A DNA stretch of 64,000 nt, from the NCBI GenBank assembly GCA_002163085.1, contig MAAJ01000001.1, positions 434,001-498,000 of the forward strand, written 5' to 3'. Positions within the stretch are counted from its first letter, which is position 1. Every line of letters begins with the position of its first letter. Under the pieces are notes generated by a model, which searched no databases, had not been told where the DNA came from, and saw nothing but the letters and a program-made list of their open reading frames with translations. Source of the stretch: Methylophaga sp. 42_25_T18 (GTDB lineage Bacteria > Pseudomonadota > Gammaproteobacteria > Nitrosococcales > Methylophagaceae). Below are positions 10,484-18,961 of this stretch, piece after piece. Position numbers and translations under genes: made by a program.

Positions 10484-12310
10484 TTACTTTGGTAGACTGT
10501 CAAAATGTTTTATCAGTGCCGCCGCCGTGACTCCACCCACCAAACGATGTTGTGAATATTCCTCACCGAGGGGGTCAAAAAACAATATGGTTGGTGGACC
10601 AAATACGGTTAATTCTTTTAATAACGCTTGGTGGTCAGCCGTATTTGCTGTGACATCGACTTGCAGTAATTGCCAGTTAGCGGTTGCTGCCTTGACCTCA
10701 GCATTCCTAAAAGTAGTGACTTCCATCTTTTTACAATCCACACACCAATCAGCATAGAAGTCGAGCATAACGGGCTGTGTTGTTTGCGCTAGAAATTGAT
10801 TTAATTCGCTGAGATTATTGATTTGGGTAAATTGCATGTCCGCGCTTTCTTTGGCAGCGCTGTTACCCGAACTGACCATATTTAAAGGCTGCCACACATT
10901 ATGACTGCCACTGGCACCGCCAACTATTAATAGGCCGCCATAGATTAAGAGTAATAAGCCGATGCCTTTCCAAAATTTAGCCCAGCCATTCGCATCGATG
11001 CCCAGTGAATTAAGTGCCCCTAGATAAATCGCAGTAACAATTAGCAGAGCACCCCACAGCAATAACCCTATCCAGCCGGGAATAATGCGTTCTAACATCC
11101 AAATAGCCAAGCCCAACATTAAAATGCCAAATACCGACTTAATGGTGTTCATCCAATCACCTGCACGCGGTAATAAGCTGCCTTCGGAGGTACCAATGGC
11201 GATCAAAGGAACGCCCATGCCAAGACTCAGCGCAAATAAGGCAGCACCCCCTAATAGCGGATCGCCATGTTGACCAATAAAAATCAACGCACCGGCTAAG
11301 GGCGGCGCTAAACACGGGCCAACAATCACACCAGATACTAAGCCCATCAGAGCGACACCAATTAAGGTACCGCCTTGTTGTTGGTGACTCATTTTATGTA
11401 AATGACGTTGCATAAAATGAGGCAGCTGTAATTCAAATAAACCAAACATCGACAGGGCTAAGATGACAAATACGGCACTGAAGCTGCCGATTATCCATGG
11501 GCTCTGAAAGGTGGCTTGCAGGTTTTCGCCTAATAATCCGGTTAAGACACCCGCGGTGGTGTAGGTGACCGACATAGCCAGCACATAGGTTACTGACAAG
11601 ATAAAGGCGCGATGAGTGGTAATGTTTTCACCCTCACCAGCAATGATGCTGGAAAGAATGGGAATCATCGGGAAGACACAAGGGGTAAAAGCCAGCAATA
11701 TACCGACACCGAAAAAGCCCAATAAGATTTTAGCGAGACTGTCTTGGGCGAGGCTTTGCGCTAAGCGATCCTGTTCCGATAGTGGTGCAATTATCGTTGT
11801 TTGTGTGTTTACCCCAAGTTCAACAGTCTTACTTTCGCCGATTTGTTCAGGCAAAGTCAGTTTGATTTCTTTTGTTGTAGGTGGATAACAGATATGGAAT
11901 GTTTCAGAACAACCTTGGTAATACGCTTTTAGTGTGATTTCTGAACTGCTACCAAGCTTGCGGTTAAGGGGAAGGTTTGCGTCTGTATCTTGGAGGTAAA
12001 CCTCACTTAAACCGAAGATTTCATCCATTTTGTTTTCGCCAGCAGGCAAAGAAAATGGCAATAACTGAACGTCATTATTGTTGATTATCTCAAAGTTGAT
12101 TTTATTTCGGTAAAGGTAATTACCGTCCGCAATCTGCCAGCGAGCAAGTAAATGGTCAGCATCAGTAGCTTCAATAGAGAACTTAAACGCTTCATCTACA
12201 CTAGGCGGAACATCAAAGTCGTCATTCAGGCCTAGGCTCTGTAATAAGCCTGGCCCCGCATTTATCGAAGATGTAATAAAAAAGAGTAATAAGAATAAAA
12301 TTTTTTTCAT
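10484..12310 (-). CDS. dsbD: Thiol:disulfide interchange protein DsbD
   Basis: DsbD moves electrons from cytoplasmic thioredoxin across the inner membrane to periplasmic partners such as DsbC and cytochrome c maturation proteins. The 608 residues show a signal peptide (about 1-18) and an N-terminal periplasmic domain with the redox cysteines in YQGCSETFHICYPP. A multi-helix core follows with conserved cysteines in AFTPCVFPM and IVGPCLAPPLAG. The C-terminal thioredoxin-like domain has DFYADWCVDCKK. All three domains are complete. It faces away from the pit-like gene across a 160-base intergenic region that holds a Pho box pointing the other way. Confidence 0.97.
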   Translation of the reverse strand: MKKILFLLLFFITSSINAGPGLLQSLGLNDDFDVPPSVDEAFKFSIEATDADHLLARWQIADGNYLYRNKINFEIINNNDVQLLPFSLPAGENKMDEIFGLSEVYLQDTDANLPLNRKLGSSSEITLKAYYQGCSETFHICYPPTTKEIKLTLPEQIGESKTVELGVNTQTTIIAPLSEQDRLAQSLAQDSLAKILLGFFGVGILLAFTPCVFPMIPILSSIIAGEGENITTHRAFILSVTYVLAMSVTYTTAGVLTGLLGENLQATFQSPWIIGSFSAVFVILALSMFGLFELQLPHFMQRHLHKMSHQQQGGTLIGVALMGLVSGVIVGPCLAPPLAGALIFIGQHGDPLLGGAALFALSLGMGVPLIAIGTSEGSLLPRAGDWMNTIKSVFGILMLGLAIWMLERIIPGWIGLLLWGALLIVTAIYLGALNSLGIDANGWAKFWKGIGLLLLIYGGLLIVGGASGSHNVWQPLNMVSSGNSAAKESADMQFTQINNLSELNQFLAQTTQPVMLDFYADWCVDCKKMEVTTFRNAEVKAATANWQLLQVDVTANTADHQALLKELTVFGPPTILFFDPLGEEYSQHRLVGGVTAAALIKHFDSLPK

Positions 12311-12405
12311 GAGTTATTTGGGTCTTTAAAGTCGTCTTGTCATTGACTATCAACTAGGCCGATTGTTTCATCAATCGATAAAAAAAACGAATTTGTCGAA
12401 ATTTG

Positions 12406-12439
12406 CTGTCATAAAACGGTAACATTTGCACTTTAATAT
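12406..12439 (+). promoter_or_regulatory. PhoB box and -10 hexamer upstream of the Pit-type transporter
   Basis: The 18-base stretch CTGTCATAAAACGGTAAC (12406-12423) reads as two PhoB half-sites of 7 bases separated by 4. The first half matches the Pho consensus CTGTCAT exactly and the second matches at four of seven positions. A -10-like TAATAT follows at 12434-12439 after a 10-base gap. This is the same spacing as at phoB and pstS in this window. PhoB-activated promoters typically have the Pho box replace the -35 element, so I infer activation on phosphate starvation. Confidence 0.6.
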
Positions 12440-12470
12440 TATCCGATCACTTAACAAGAGCCGGTGCACT

Positions 12471-14120
12471 GTGGAAATTAAAAATATCTATCAACTTGAA
12501 AAGCAAGCGATGAAAAAAAGTCATACTGAGCTCGCACGTATCGGCTTTGCACTGTTTTTCTTGGTTGGCGTTCTAGCATTCAGTTTTAGCACCAGTGGTG
12601 GCATGACCAACAGTGTTTTCTTAGCGATTGCCGCTGTTTTTGGTGGTTATATGGCAATGAACATTGGTGCGAACGATGTCGCCAATAATGTGGGCCCAGC
12701 CGTAGGTTCTAAAGCCTTAACCATGGGCGGCGCGATAGTTATCGCTATCATTTTTGAAGCTGGTGGTGCTTTTATTGCTGGTGGTGAGGTGGTATCAACC
12801 ATTAAAAAAGGCATTATCGATATCAACGCCTTTGGTGATGATACCGATAGTTTCTTATGGGCGATGATGGCGGCTTTATTAGCCGCAGCCTTGTGGCTCA
12901 ACTTGGCGACAATGGCAAAAGCACCGGTATCGACTACGCACTCTATCGTCGGTGGCGTGATGGGGGCAGGGATTGCAGCGGCGGGTTTTAGCATTGTTGA
13001 CTGGGGCACAATGGGAAAAATCGCTAGCTCGTGGGTTATTTCGCCGGTTATTGGTGGCGTGATTGCGGCCGCGTTCTTATTTGCCATCAAAAAAACCATT
13101 ATCTTCAAAGACAACAAAATAGAAGCTTCCTATAAATGGGTGCCGGTTTATGTGGCAATCATGTCATGGGCCTTTGTCACTTATTTAGTGCTTAAAGGAC
13201 TGAAGAAGATCTGGCCTTCATTAATCGGTATGGTCAACGACATGACGTTCTTCACCATTGAAGTCACTAAAAAACCGACCTTTACTACAGCGGCCATTAT
13301 GGGTGTGGTTGTTGCGGTAGTGGTTTTCTTCTGGATAAAAAAATCACTGAAAGGCAAGTTGAGCAAATTACAAAATAACCGTGCTAGCGTTAATTTGTTG
13401 TTCACTGTGCCGTTGATTTTTGCTGCCGCGTTATTGAGTTTTGCCCATGGTGCTAATGATGTGGCCAATGCGATTGGGCCTTTGGCAGCGATTTATGATG
13501 CCGTTATGACCGGTAGTATTTCAGCTAAAGCGGGTATTCCAATTTGGATCATGGCAGTGGGTGCGCTGGGTATCGCGCTTGGTTTGGCTCTATATGGCCC
13601 ACGTTTGATTAAAACAGTGGGAAGTGAAATCACCGATTTAGATCAAATGCGTGCTTTCTCGGTGGCGATGGCGGCAGCCATCACCGTGATTATCGCTAGC
13701 CAATTAGGCTTGCCAGTAAGTTCTACCCATATTGCGATTGGTGGTATTTTTGGTGTGGGCTTCTTGCGTGAGTGGTTGGACTCTACCACCAGCATTGAAT
13801 ATGAAATTGAACAAGATAAAGCTGAAATTCGTGATGAGAAAAAACGCCTGCAAGCCTTAAAAGCTGAATTAAAATCGATAGAGAAAAAAGAAGATAGAAC
13901 AGATAGTGACTATCAACGTATATCAACGCTTTATCGTGAAATTGATGATGAAGAAGATGTCATTAAAAAAGCGAAAAAATCACTTAAAGAAGATAAAAAA
14001 CATCTATATGTGAAGCGTGATGCATTGAAAAAAATTATTACGGCATGGCTCATTACGGTGCCTGCAGCAGCAGTATTGGCGGCCTGCATGTTTTATATGA
14101 TTAAAGGCTTTATGATTTAG
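12471..14120 (+). CDS. Pit-type low-affinity inorganic phosphate transporter
   Basis: This is a PHO4/Pit-family permease that moves metal phosphate by proton symport across the inner membrane. Two inverted-repeat signature copies are visible: GANDVANNVGPAVGSKALT near residue 63 and GANDVANAIGPLAAIYD near 327. The 550-residue length is above E. coli PitA (about 500). The difference lies mainly in a charged, probably coiled-coil stretch (about 440-520) before the last membrane helix. I use the GTG at 12471 because the LEKQAMKKS segment looks coding; ATG 12510 is an alternative and ATG 12426 would overlap the regulatory region. It stands downstream of a Pho box and in front of recQ. Confidence 0.88.
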   Translation: MEIKNIYQLEKQAMKKSHTELARIGFALFFLVGVLAFSFSTSGGMTNSVFLAIAAVFGGYMAMNIGANDVANNVGPAVGSKALTMGGAIVIAIIFEAGGAFIAGGEVVSTIKKGIIDINAFGDDTDSFLWAMMAALLAAALWLNLATMAKAPVSTTHSIVGGVMGAGIAAAGFSIVDWGTMGKIASSWVISPVIGGVIAAAFLFAIKKTIIFKDNKIEASYKWVPVYVAIMSWAFVTYLVLKGLKKIWPSLIGMVNDMTFFTIEVTKKPTFTTAAIMGVVVAVVVFFWIKKSLKGKLSKLQNNRASVNLLFTVPLIFAAALLSFAHGANDVANAIGPLAAIYDAVMTGSISAKAGIPIWIMAVGALGIALGLALYGPRLIKTVGSEITDLDQMRAFSVAMAAAITVIIASQLGLPVSSTHIAIGGIFGVGFLREWLDSTTSIEYEIEQDKAEIRDEKKRLQALKAELKSIEKKEDRTDSDYQRISTLYREIDDEEDVIKKAKKSLKEDKKHLYVKRDALKKIITAWLITVPAAAVLAACMFYMIKGFMI

Positions 14121-14149
14121 TAAACAACATGTGCTCATGTGTTACATCC

Positions 14150-14187
14150 AATGCGGTTTTAAATGAGTTTTAAAACCGCATTTTTGT
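14150..14187 (+). terminator. Rho-independent terminator after the Pit-type gene
   Basis: A perfect 14-base stem pairs 14150-14163 with 14169-14182 around a 5-base loop (TGAGT), followed by a short T run ending in TTTTTG. It lies 30 bases after the transporter stop and before recQ, so it separates the two genes. Confidence 0.8.
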
Positions 14188-14210
14188 TTAATTCAATATA
14201 GATACTGACT

Positions 14211-16328
14211 ATGGAACGCGCCCAACAAGTTCTTAAAGCTACCTTTGGTTATGAACAATTCCGTCATAGTCAGCACGATATAATTGAAACGGTAATTAAC
14301 GGTAACGACGCCTTGGTATTGATGCCAACGGGTGGTGGTAAATCCTTGTGTTATCAGATCCCCGCCCTCGTTCGTGATGGTTGTGCGGTCATCGTTTCGC
14401 CGTTGATTGCGTTGATGCAAGACCAAGTCGATGCTTTGCAGCAACTTGGGGTGAATGCCGCCTTTATTAATTCCAGTGTCAAAGCGGCTGATGTTCATGC
14501 GATAGAGCAATTGATGCTCAGTGGCGAATTAGATCTGGTTTATGTGGCGCCAGAACGATTATTGATGGACCGTATGTTGAGCCTCTTAGATCAGTGCCAA
14601 CTATCGTTATTTGCCATTGATGAAGCGCACTGTGTTTCACAGTGGGGCCATGATTTCAGACCTGAATATCAACGGCTGAAAATTCTACATCAACGTTATC
14701 CTGCGGTGCCACGCATTGCTTTGACGGCCACGGCTGACCAGCGCACCCGTGAAGAAATCATCAGCCAACTTCAATTAGATAACGCTAATGTATTTCTTAC
14801 TAGTTTTGACCGACCTAATATTCATTATGCAATTTCAGAAGGCAATAATGCCAAACAGCGCTTGTGGTCATTTATAGAAACGAATCATGCCAATGATGCG
14901 GGCATAGTTTATTGCCTATCACGCAAAAAAGTCGAAGCCACGGCCGAATGGCTAAGCGATCAAGGGCGAATCGCTTTGCCTTATCATGCGGGTCTACCGC
15001 AAGAACTCCGACAACATAACCAGCGACGGTTTTTGCGTGAAGAAGGCGTGATCGTCGTTGCCACCATCGCGTTTGGTATGGGCATAGATAAGCCCGATGT
15101 ACGTTTTGTTGCTCACTTAAATCTACCTAAAAGTGTCGAAGCTTATTATCAAGAAACGGGTCGAGCAGGGCGAGATGGAGAGCCAGCCAATGCGTGGATG
15201 GCGTATGGCCTGCAAGATGTCATTACCCTTAGACAGTTTATGCAAGATTCCAATGCCAATGAACAACATAAACAAGTTGAACATCACAAACTAGAAGCGA
15301 TGTTGGGCTTATGTGAAGTGATTACCTGCCGACGCCAATCTCTATTGGCGTACTTTGATGAGACGCTGGATAAGGCCTGTGGTCAATGTGATAACTGTCA
15401 AACACCGCCAGAAAAATGGGATGGCACTGAATCGGCCCAAAAAGCCTTATCGTGCATTTATCGTACGGATCAGCGTTTTGGTGTGAACTACATTATTGAT
15501 ATTTTGTCAGGCAAAAACGATGAGCGCATCCAACGTAATGCCCATGATAAGCTAAGTACCTTTGGCATAGGCACAGAATTATCAGGCATTGAATGGCGCA
15601 GTGTATTTCGCCAGTTAATCGCCTTGGGTTTTATTGATATTGATATTGAACGCCATGGTGCCCTGGTGTTGACTGAAAAATGTCGAACAGTATTGCGTGG
15701 TGAACAAACATTAGAGCTTAGAAAACAAGTCAAACAAGAGAAATCACACAGCTCAGGCAAAAAACAAAAAAGTTTGGTACGACCACAAGACGAAGATTTG
15801 TGGCAGGCGCTACGAAAATTACGCACCGAGCTGGCTACAGACTTGGGTGTGCCACCCTATGTGGTGTTTTCCGATGCTGCTTTGCAGGACATGATTAAAA
15901 TCAGACCGCAAACGTTAAATGACTTTAGTCGTGTATCAGGGGTGGGCGAGCAAAAGTTAACACGTTATGGCCGGCAGTTTGTGGCTGAAATCGTCAGATT
16001 CCCCTTATCAGAATTACTCAACAATCATCTCAGCGCCACGGTGAATGAAACCTTAGTATTGTTTGATCAAGGTCTAAAAATTGATGAGATTGCCAAACAA
16101 CGTGATGTGAAAAGTACGACCATCTACACGCATTTGGCTGATGCGATTGAAGCTGGTCTATTAGATGTACGAGATGTCACCGGCTTATCAGATGCTGCAT
16201 ATAACGAAATTGTCGCCATGATGGAATCACAAGAAGATCTCGAAAAAGGCCGACTTAAACCGGTGTTTGATGCGCTAGACGGCGAATACGAATATGGCAT
16301 TTTACGTTGTGTGCAGGCAGTGATGTAA
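14211..16328 (+). CDS. recQ: ATP-dependent DNA helicase RecQ
   Basis: RecQ is a 3'-5' superfamily 2 helicase for recombination and replication-fork repair. Walker A is [14 protein letters not shown] (about 41-54) and the DEAH box is in [16 protein letters not shown]. The conserved [13 protein letters not shown] marks motif VI, and the zinc site is built from CEVITCRR and ACGQCDNC. A winged-helix RQC region and an HRDC domain (about 525-600) follow. At 705 residues it is about 100 longer than E. coli RecQ because of a C-terminal helix-turn-helix segment ([20 protein letters not shown]), a known variant. It is probably transcribed alone. Confidence 0.96.
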   Translation: MERAQQVLKATFGYEQFRHSQHDIIETVINGNDALVLMPTGGGKSLCYQIPALVRDGCAVIVSPLIALMQDQVDALQQLGVNAAFINSSVKAADVHAIEQLMLSGELDLVYVAPERLLMDRMLSLLDQCQLSLFAIDEAHCVSQWGHDFRPEYQRLKILHQRYPAVPRIALTATADQRTREEIISQLQLDNANVFLTSFDRPNIHYAISEGNNAKQRLWSFIETNHANDAGIVYCLSRKKVEATAEWLSDQGRIALPYHAGLPQELRQHNQRRFLREEGVIVVATIAFGMGIDKPDVRFVAHLNLPKSVEAYYQETGRAGRDGEPANAWMAYGLQDVITLRQFMQDSNANEQHKQVEHHKLEAMLGLCEVITCRRQSLLAYFDETLDKACGQCDNCQTPPEKWDGTESAQKALSCIYRTDQRFGVNYIIDILSGKNDERIQRNAHDKLSTFGIGTELSGIEWRSVFRQLIALGFIDIDIERHGALVLTEKCRTVLRGEQTLELRKQVKQEKSHSSGKKQKSLVRPQDEDLWQALRKLRTELATDLGVPPYVVFSDAALQDMIKIRPQTLNDFSRVSGVGEQKLTRYGRQFVAEIVRFPLSELLNNHLSATVNETLVLFDQGLKIDEIAKQRDVKSTTIYTHLADAIEAGLLDVRDVTGLSDAAYNEIVAMMESQEDLEKGRLKPVFDALDGEYEYGILRCVQAVM

Positions 16329-16356
16329 TACTGCGATTGTTCAACAGCATGGCAAG

Positions 16357-16390
16357 CTGTTATAAAACTGTAATATTTGATGAGTATGAT
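16357..16390 (+). promoter_or_regulatory. PhoB box and -10 of the phoBR operon
   Basis: CTGTTATAAAACTGTAAT (16357-16374) is a near-perfect Pho box with half-sites CTGTTAT and CTGTAAT, 4 bases apart. A 10-base gap leads to TATGAT (16385-16390), five of six bases of the sigma-70 -10 consensus. The phoB ATG is 39 bases further on. This supports PhoB autoactivation. Confidence 0.78.
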
Positions 16391-16429
16391 TAGGGTCTTT
16401 TGATCATTCCTATAGACGGAACAAAAACC

Positions 16430-17122
16430 ATGGCAACAACAATATTAGTAGTCGAAGACGATAAAGCGATACGCGAAATGCTGGGCTTTACCTTAAAACA
16501 ATCAGGTTTTGAGTGTGAATTGGTCAGTGATGGTGAGCTGGGCTTTGAAGCTTTAAATAGACAGCAACCCGATCTTATCCTGCTCGATTGGATGTTGCCG
16601 GGCATGGATGGTATCGAGTTTATCCGTCGCCTGCGAGGCAATGAATTTTTGGCTAATATTCCGGTGATTATGCTGACAGCCAAAGGCGAAAGCGAAGACA
16701 TGGTTAAAGGTTTGAGTGTTGGCGCTGATGATTATGTTAACAAACCGTTCTCACCAGTAGAATTAATCGCTCGCATTAAAGCGGTCGTGCGTCGTTATCG
16801 GCCCGATGATGCCGACGATACTAAGCAATTAACCCTTGCTGGATTGTTATTAGATACTAAAAGTCACCGCGTCTCAGCTAATGACCAACGCATTGAATTG
16901 GGGCCAACCGAGTTTCGTCTATTACATTTTTTCATGAAAACACCAGAGCGTGCTTATAGCCGTGGTCAATTATTAGATCAGGTTTGGGGTGATACGGTTT
17001 ATATCGAAGAACGTACCGTTGATGTGCATATTCGTCGCCTGCGTAAAGCCTTAGAGGTCACAGGTCATGACACGCTGATACAAACCGTCCGCGGGGTGGG
17101 TTATCGTTTTGCAGAAAGCTAG
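16430..17122 (+). CDS. phoB: Phosphate regulon response regulator PhoB
   Basis: PhoB is the OmpR-family regulator that binds Pho boxes when phosphorylated by PhoR under phosphate limitation. I start at ATG 16430 (MATTILVVEDDKA), not 16400, because the receiver domain begins there and 230 residues is the normal length. The acidic pocket (VVEDD), the phosphoacceptor aspartate in LILLDWMLPGMDG, the conserved lysine in DDYVNKPFSP and the C-terminal winged helix (about 130-230, RTVDVHIRRLRKAL) are all present. It is followed by phoR after 13 bases and preceded by its own Pho box. Confidence 0.97.
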   Translation: MATTILVVEDDKAIREMLGFTLKQSGFECELVSDGELGFEALNRQQPDLILLDWMLPGMDGIEFIRRLRGNEFLANIPVIMLTAKGESEDMVKGLSVGADDYVNKPFSPVELIARIKAVVRRYRPDDADDTKQLTLAGLLLDTKSHRVSANDQRIELGPTEFRLLHFFMKTPERAYSRGQLLDQVWGDTVYIEERTVDVHIRRLRKALEVTGHDTLIQTVRGVGYRFAES

Positions 17123-17135
17123 GCGGACATAAGCG

Positions 17136-18422
17136 ATGATGCGTTGGGACAATTGGCGACTGATTGCAGTACTTAGCATCTCAGGTTTTGTTGGTTTGCT
17201 GTTTGATCAGATGATGGCAATGATGTTTGTTGCAGTCTTAATTTATGCCTTATGGCTACAACGCAGCTGGAACCAACTCTATCGCTGGGTGCGAAGTCCA
17301 AAAACAACCAAGGCACCCAGTGCAGAAGGTGTGGTTGATGATGTTTGTCGTGAAATCGAGCGGGTACGTAAGCAGAATCGCGATCGTAAAAAGAAACTCG
17401 CCGGTTATCTCAAACGCTTCCAGGCAACCACCGCCGCCTTACCTGATGCGGTAGTGGTATTAGGTGATGACAGTCTCGTTATCTGGTCAAACAAAGCCGC
17501 CGAATCATTATTAGGACTTGTTTGGCCGAGAGACAGTCATGTCAGACTAAAAAATGTAATTCGCACGCCAGAGTTTCAAACGATCTTGGCTGCGCCGATA
17601 GAAGAAGAGCATCAAATCGTGGTCACCTCGCCACGTAATGCTGATATACGCTTGGAATTAAAAGTCGTGCGTTATATGACCAGTGGTCGTTTGCTTATTG
17701 CACGAGACATCACCAAAACCTTAAAACTGCAACAGATGCGGCGTGACTTTGTGGCGAATGTCTCACATGAATTACGCACGCCGCTCACTGTGCTGCGAGG
17801 CTATTTAGAAACCTTTAATCAAGATAGCCCAGTCGACATGTGGGGTGCAGCTTTGCCCACCATGCAAGAGCAAACTGAGCGTATGCACGTGATGATTACT
17901 GATTTATTAGCCTTGTCGCATTTAGAAACCGGTGAAAAAGAATTGAACTATGAGCCTATAGAAATGAATGGCTTGTTAAACTCAATAGTAGAAGATGCTA
18001 AAAAAATCGAACAGTTTGATGGTCATGATCTGCAATTAACAATCAACAGTGAATTGCACTTACATGCTGACAGAGATGAGCTTCGCAGCGCCGTCTCCAA
18101 TTTAGTCTTTAATGCCGTTAAATATACCGCAGCAAAAACAACCGTTACTATCAGTTGGGCCGTCGATAATCAGGGTGGACATATCACGGTCAAGGATGAG
18201 GGTGAAGGCATAGACGAACATCACCTTGAGCGCCTAACCGAACGTTTCTATCGGGTAGATAAAGGTCGAGCACAAGAGGCGGGTGGCACGGGCTTGGGTT
18301 TGGCAATTGTTAAACATGTCTTAAATCGACATGAGGCTGAGCTGACTATAACGAGTGCGCTAGGTGAGGGCTCTGAGTTTAGTTGTGACTTTCCTGTGAA
18401 TCGTCTCACGATAAGGGATTAA
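17136..18422 (+). CDS. phoR: Phosphate regulon sensor histidine kinase PhoR
   Basis: PhoR is the membrane histidine kinase that phosphorylates PhoB. The 428-residue protein has an N-terminal hydrophobic hairpin (about 8-45) with almost no periplasmic part, as expected since PhoR senses the Pst-PhoU complex rather than phosphate itself. A PAS domain (about 95-190) follows. The H-box is VSHELRTPL with the phosphorylated histidine. The ATPase domain has LVFNAVKYT (N box), DEGEGID (G1) and GGTGLGLAI (G2). It forms an operon with phoB. Confidence 0.97.
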   Translation: MMRWDNWRLIAVLSISGFVGLLFDQMMAMMFVAVLIYALWLQRSWNQLYRWVRSPKTTKAPSAEGVVDDVCREIERVRKQNRDRKKKLAGYLKRFQATTAALPDAVVVLGDDSLVIWSNKAAESLLGLVWPRDSHVRLKNVIRTPEFQTILAAPIEEEHQIVVTSPRNADIRLELKVVRYMTSGRLLIARDITKTLKLQQMRRDFVANVSHELRTPLTVLRGYLETFNQDSPVDMWGAALPTMQEQTERMHVMITDLLALSHLETGEKELNYEPIEMNGLLNSIVEDAKKIEQFDGHDLQLTINSELHLHADRDELRSAVSNLVFNAVKYTAAKTTVTISWAVDNQGGHITVKDEGEGIDEHHLERLTERFYRVDKGRAQEAGGTGLGLAIVKHVLNRHEAELTITSALGEGSEFSCDFPVNRLTIRD

Positions 18423-18474
18423 GCTAGAATTTTTTGCTAGGACAGAGAGATTTCTGTCTACATTTGGAATTGTA

Positions 18475-18500
18475 GTTGCCGAAACAAACATTGATTTTAT
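18475..18500 (+). repeat. Imperfect 26-base direct repeat, copy 1
   Basis: The stretch 18475-18500, with core ACAAACATTGAT, recurs at 18826-18851 with 23 of 26 positions identical. The two copies flank the small membrane protein gene 18526-18795. They may mark a local duplication or an inserted segment. Confidence 0.5.
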
Positions 18501-18525
18501 ACGAGAAAACCTGAATTAGTTCTTT

Positions 18526-18795
18526 ATGAATACGAAAGTTTTATTTTATTTAACGCTACCCATTTTAGGTGGCTTGATCTTACAAAGTGTTGGTGTACTT
18601 CCTAGTGATGGAAATACCAGAACAAGTAATCCTTTATTGGTTACTGTTGCTTTTATTGTAATTGGTAGCTTTTTTATTCTTTGGTATTACATGTTGGTTG
18701 ATTCATATAAAAATAACATGAAATTATTTTGGATTTTGTTGTTACTTCCTATCTTTACTTGGCTCTATTACATATTCTTTTTTAAGAGAAATTAA
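18526..18795 (+). CDS. Small three-helix membrane protein of unknown function
   Basis: I do not recognise this 89-residue protein. It shows three hydrophobic stretches (about 5-25, 36-60 and 67-85) and little else; the short loops contain DGNTRTS and DSYKNN and the C-terminus is FFKRN. No strong ribosome binding site is seen before ATG 18526. Its codons are clearly more AT-rich than those of phoR. It opens the orphan block between phoR and pstS and lies between two copies of a 26-base direct repeat. Confidence 0.6.
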   Translation: MNTKVLFYLTLPILGGLILQSVGVLPSDGNTRTSNPLLVTVAFIVIGSFFILWYYMLVDSYKNNMKLFWILLLLPIFTWLYYIFFFKRN

Positions 18796-18825
18796 AGGGC
18801 ACTGCTCCCTTTTATTGTATCTTTG

Positions 18826-18851
18826 GTTGCAGAGACAAACATTGATCTTAT
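18826..18851 (+). repeat. Imperfect 26-base direct repeat, copy 2
   Basis: This is the second copy of the repeat at 18475-18500, with three substitutions. From 18842 it also forms one arm of an inverted repeat: CTTATTTTT here pairs with AAAAATAAG near 18925. That larger hairpin encloses a smaller one, TTACGAA (18895-18901) with TTCGTAA (18911-18917), just ahead of the lipoprotein gene. Confidence 0.45.
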
Positions 18852-18961
18852 TTTTCACCTTGGTATAGACTCCCTGTACTTATTTTTTGGGAAATTACGA
18901 AGCTCATCGATTCGTAATGAAATAAAAATAAGATTAATCAACACTTAATAGGGAATTTATT

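Noticed and set aside
12647-13117. Long minus-strand frame rich in Ala, Pro, Ile and Thr opposite the Pit-type gene
   Set aside because: It is the antisense shadow of a hydrophobic membrane protein; no ribosome binding site or family feature.
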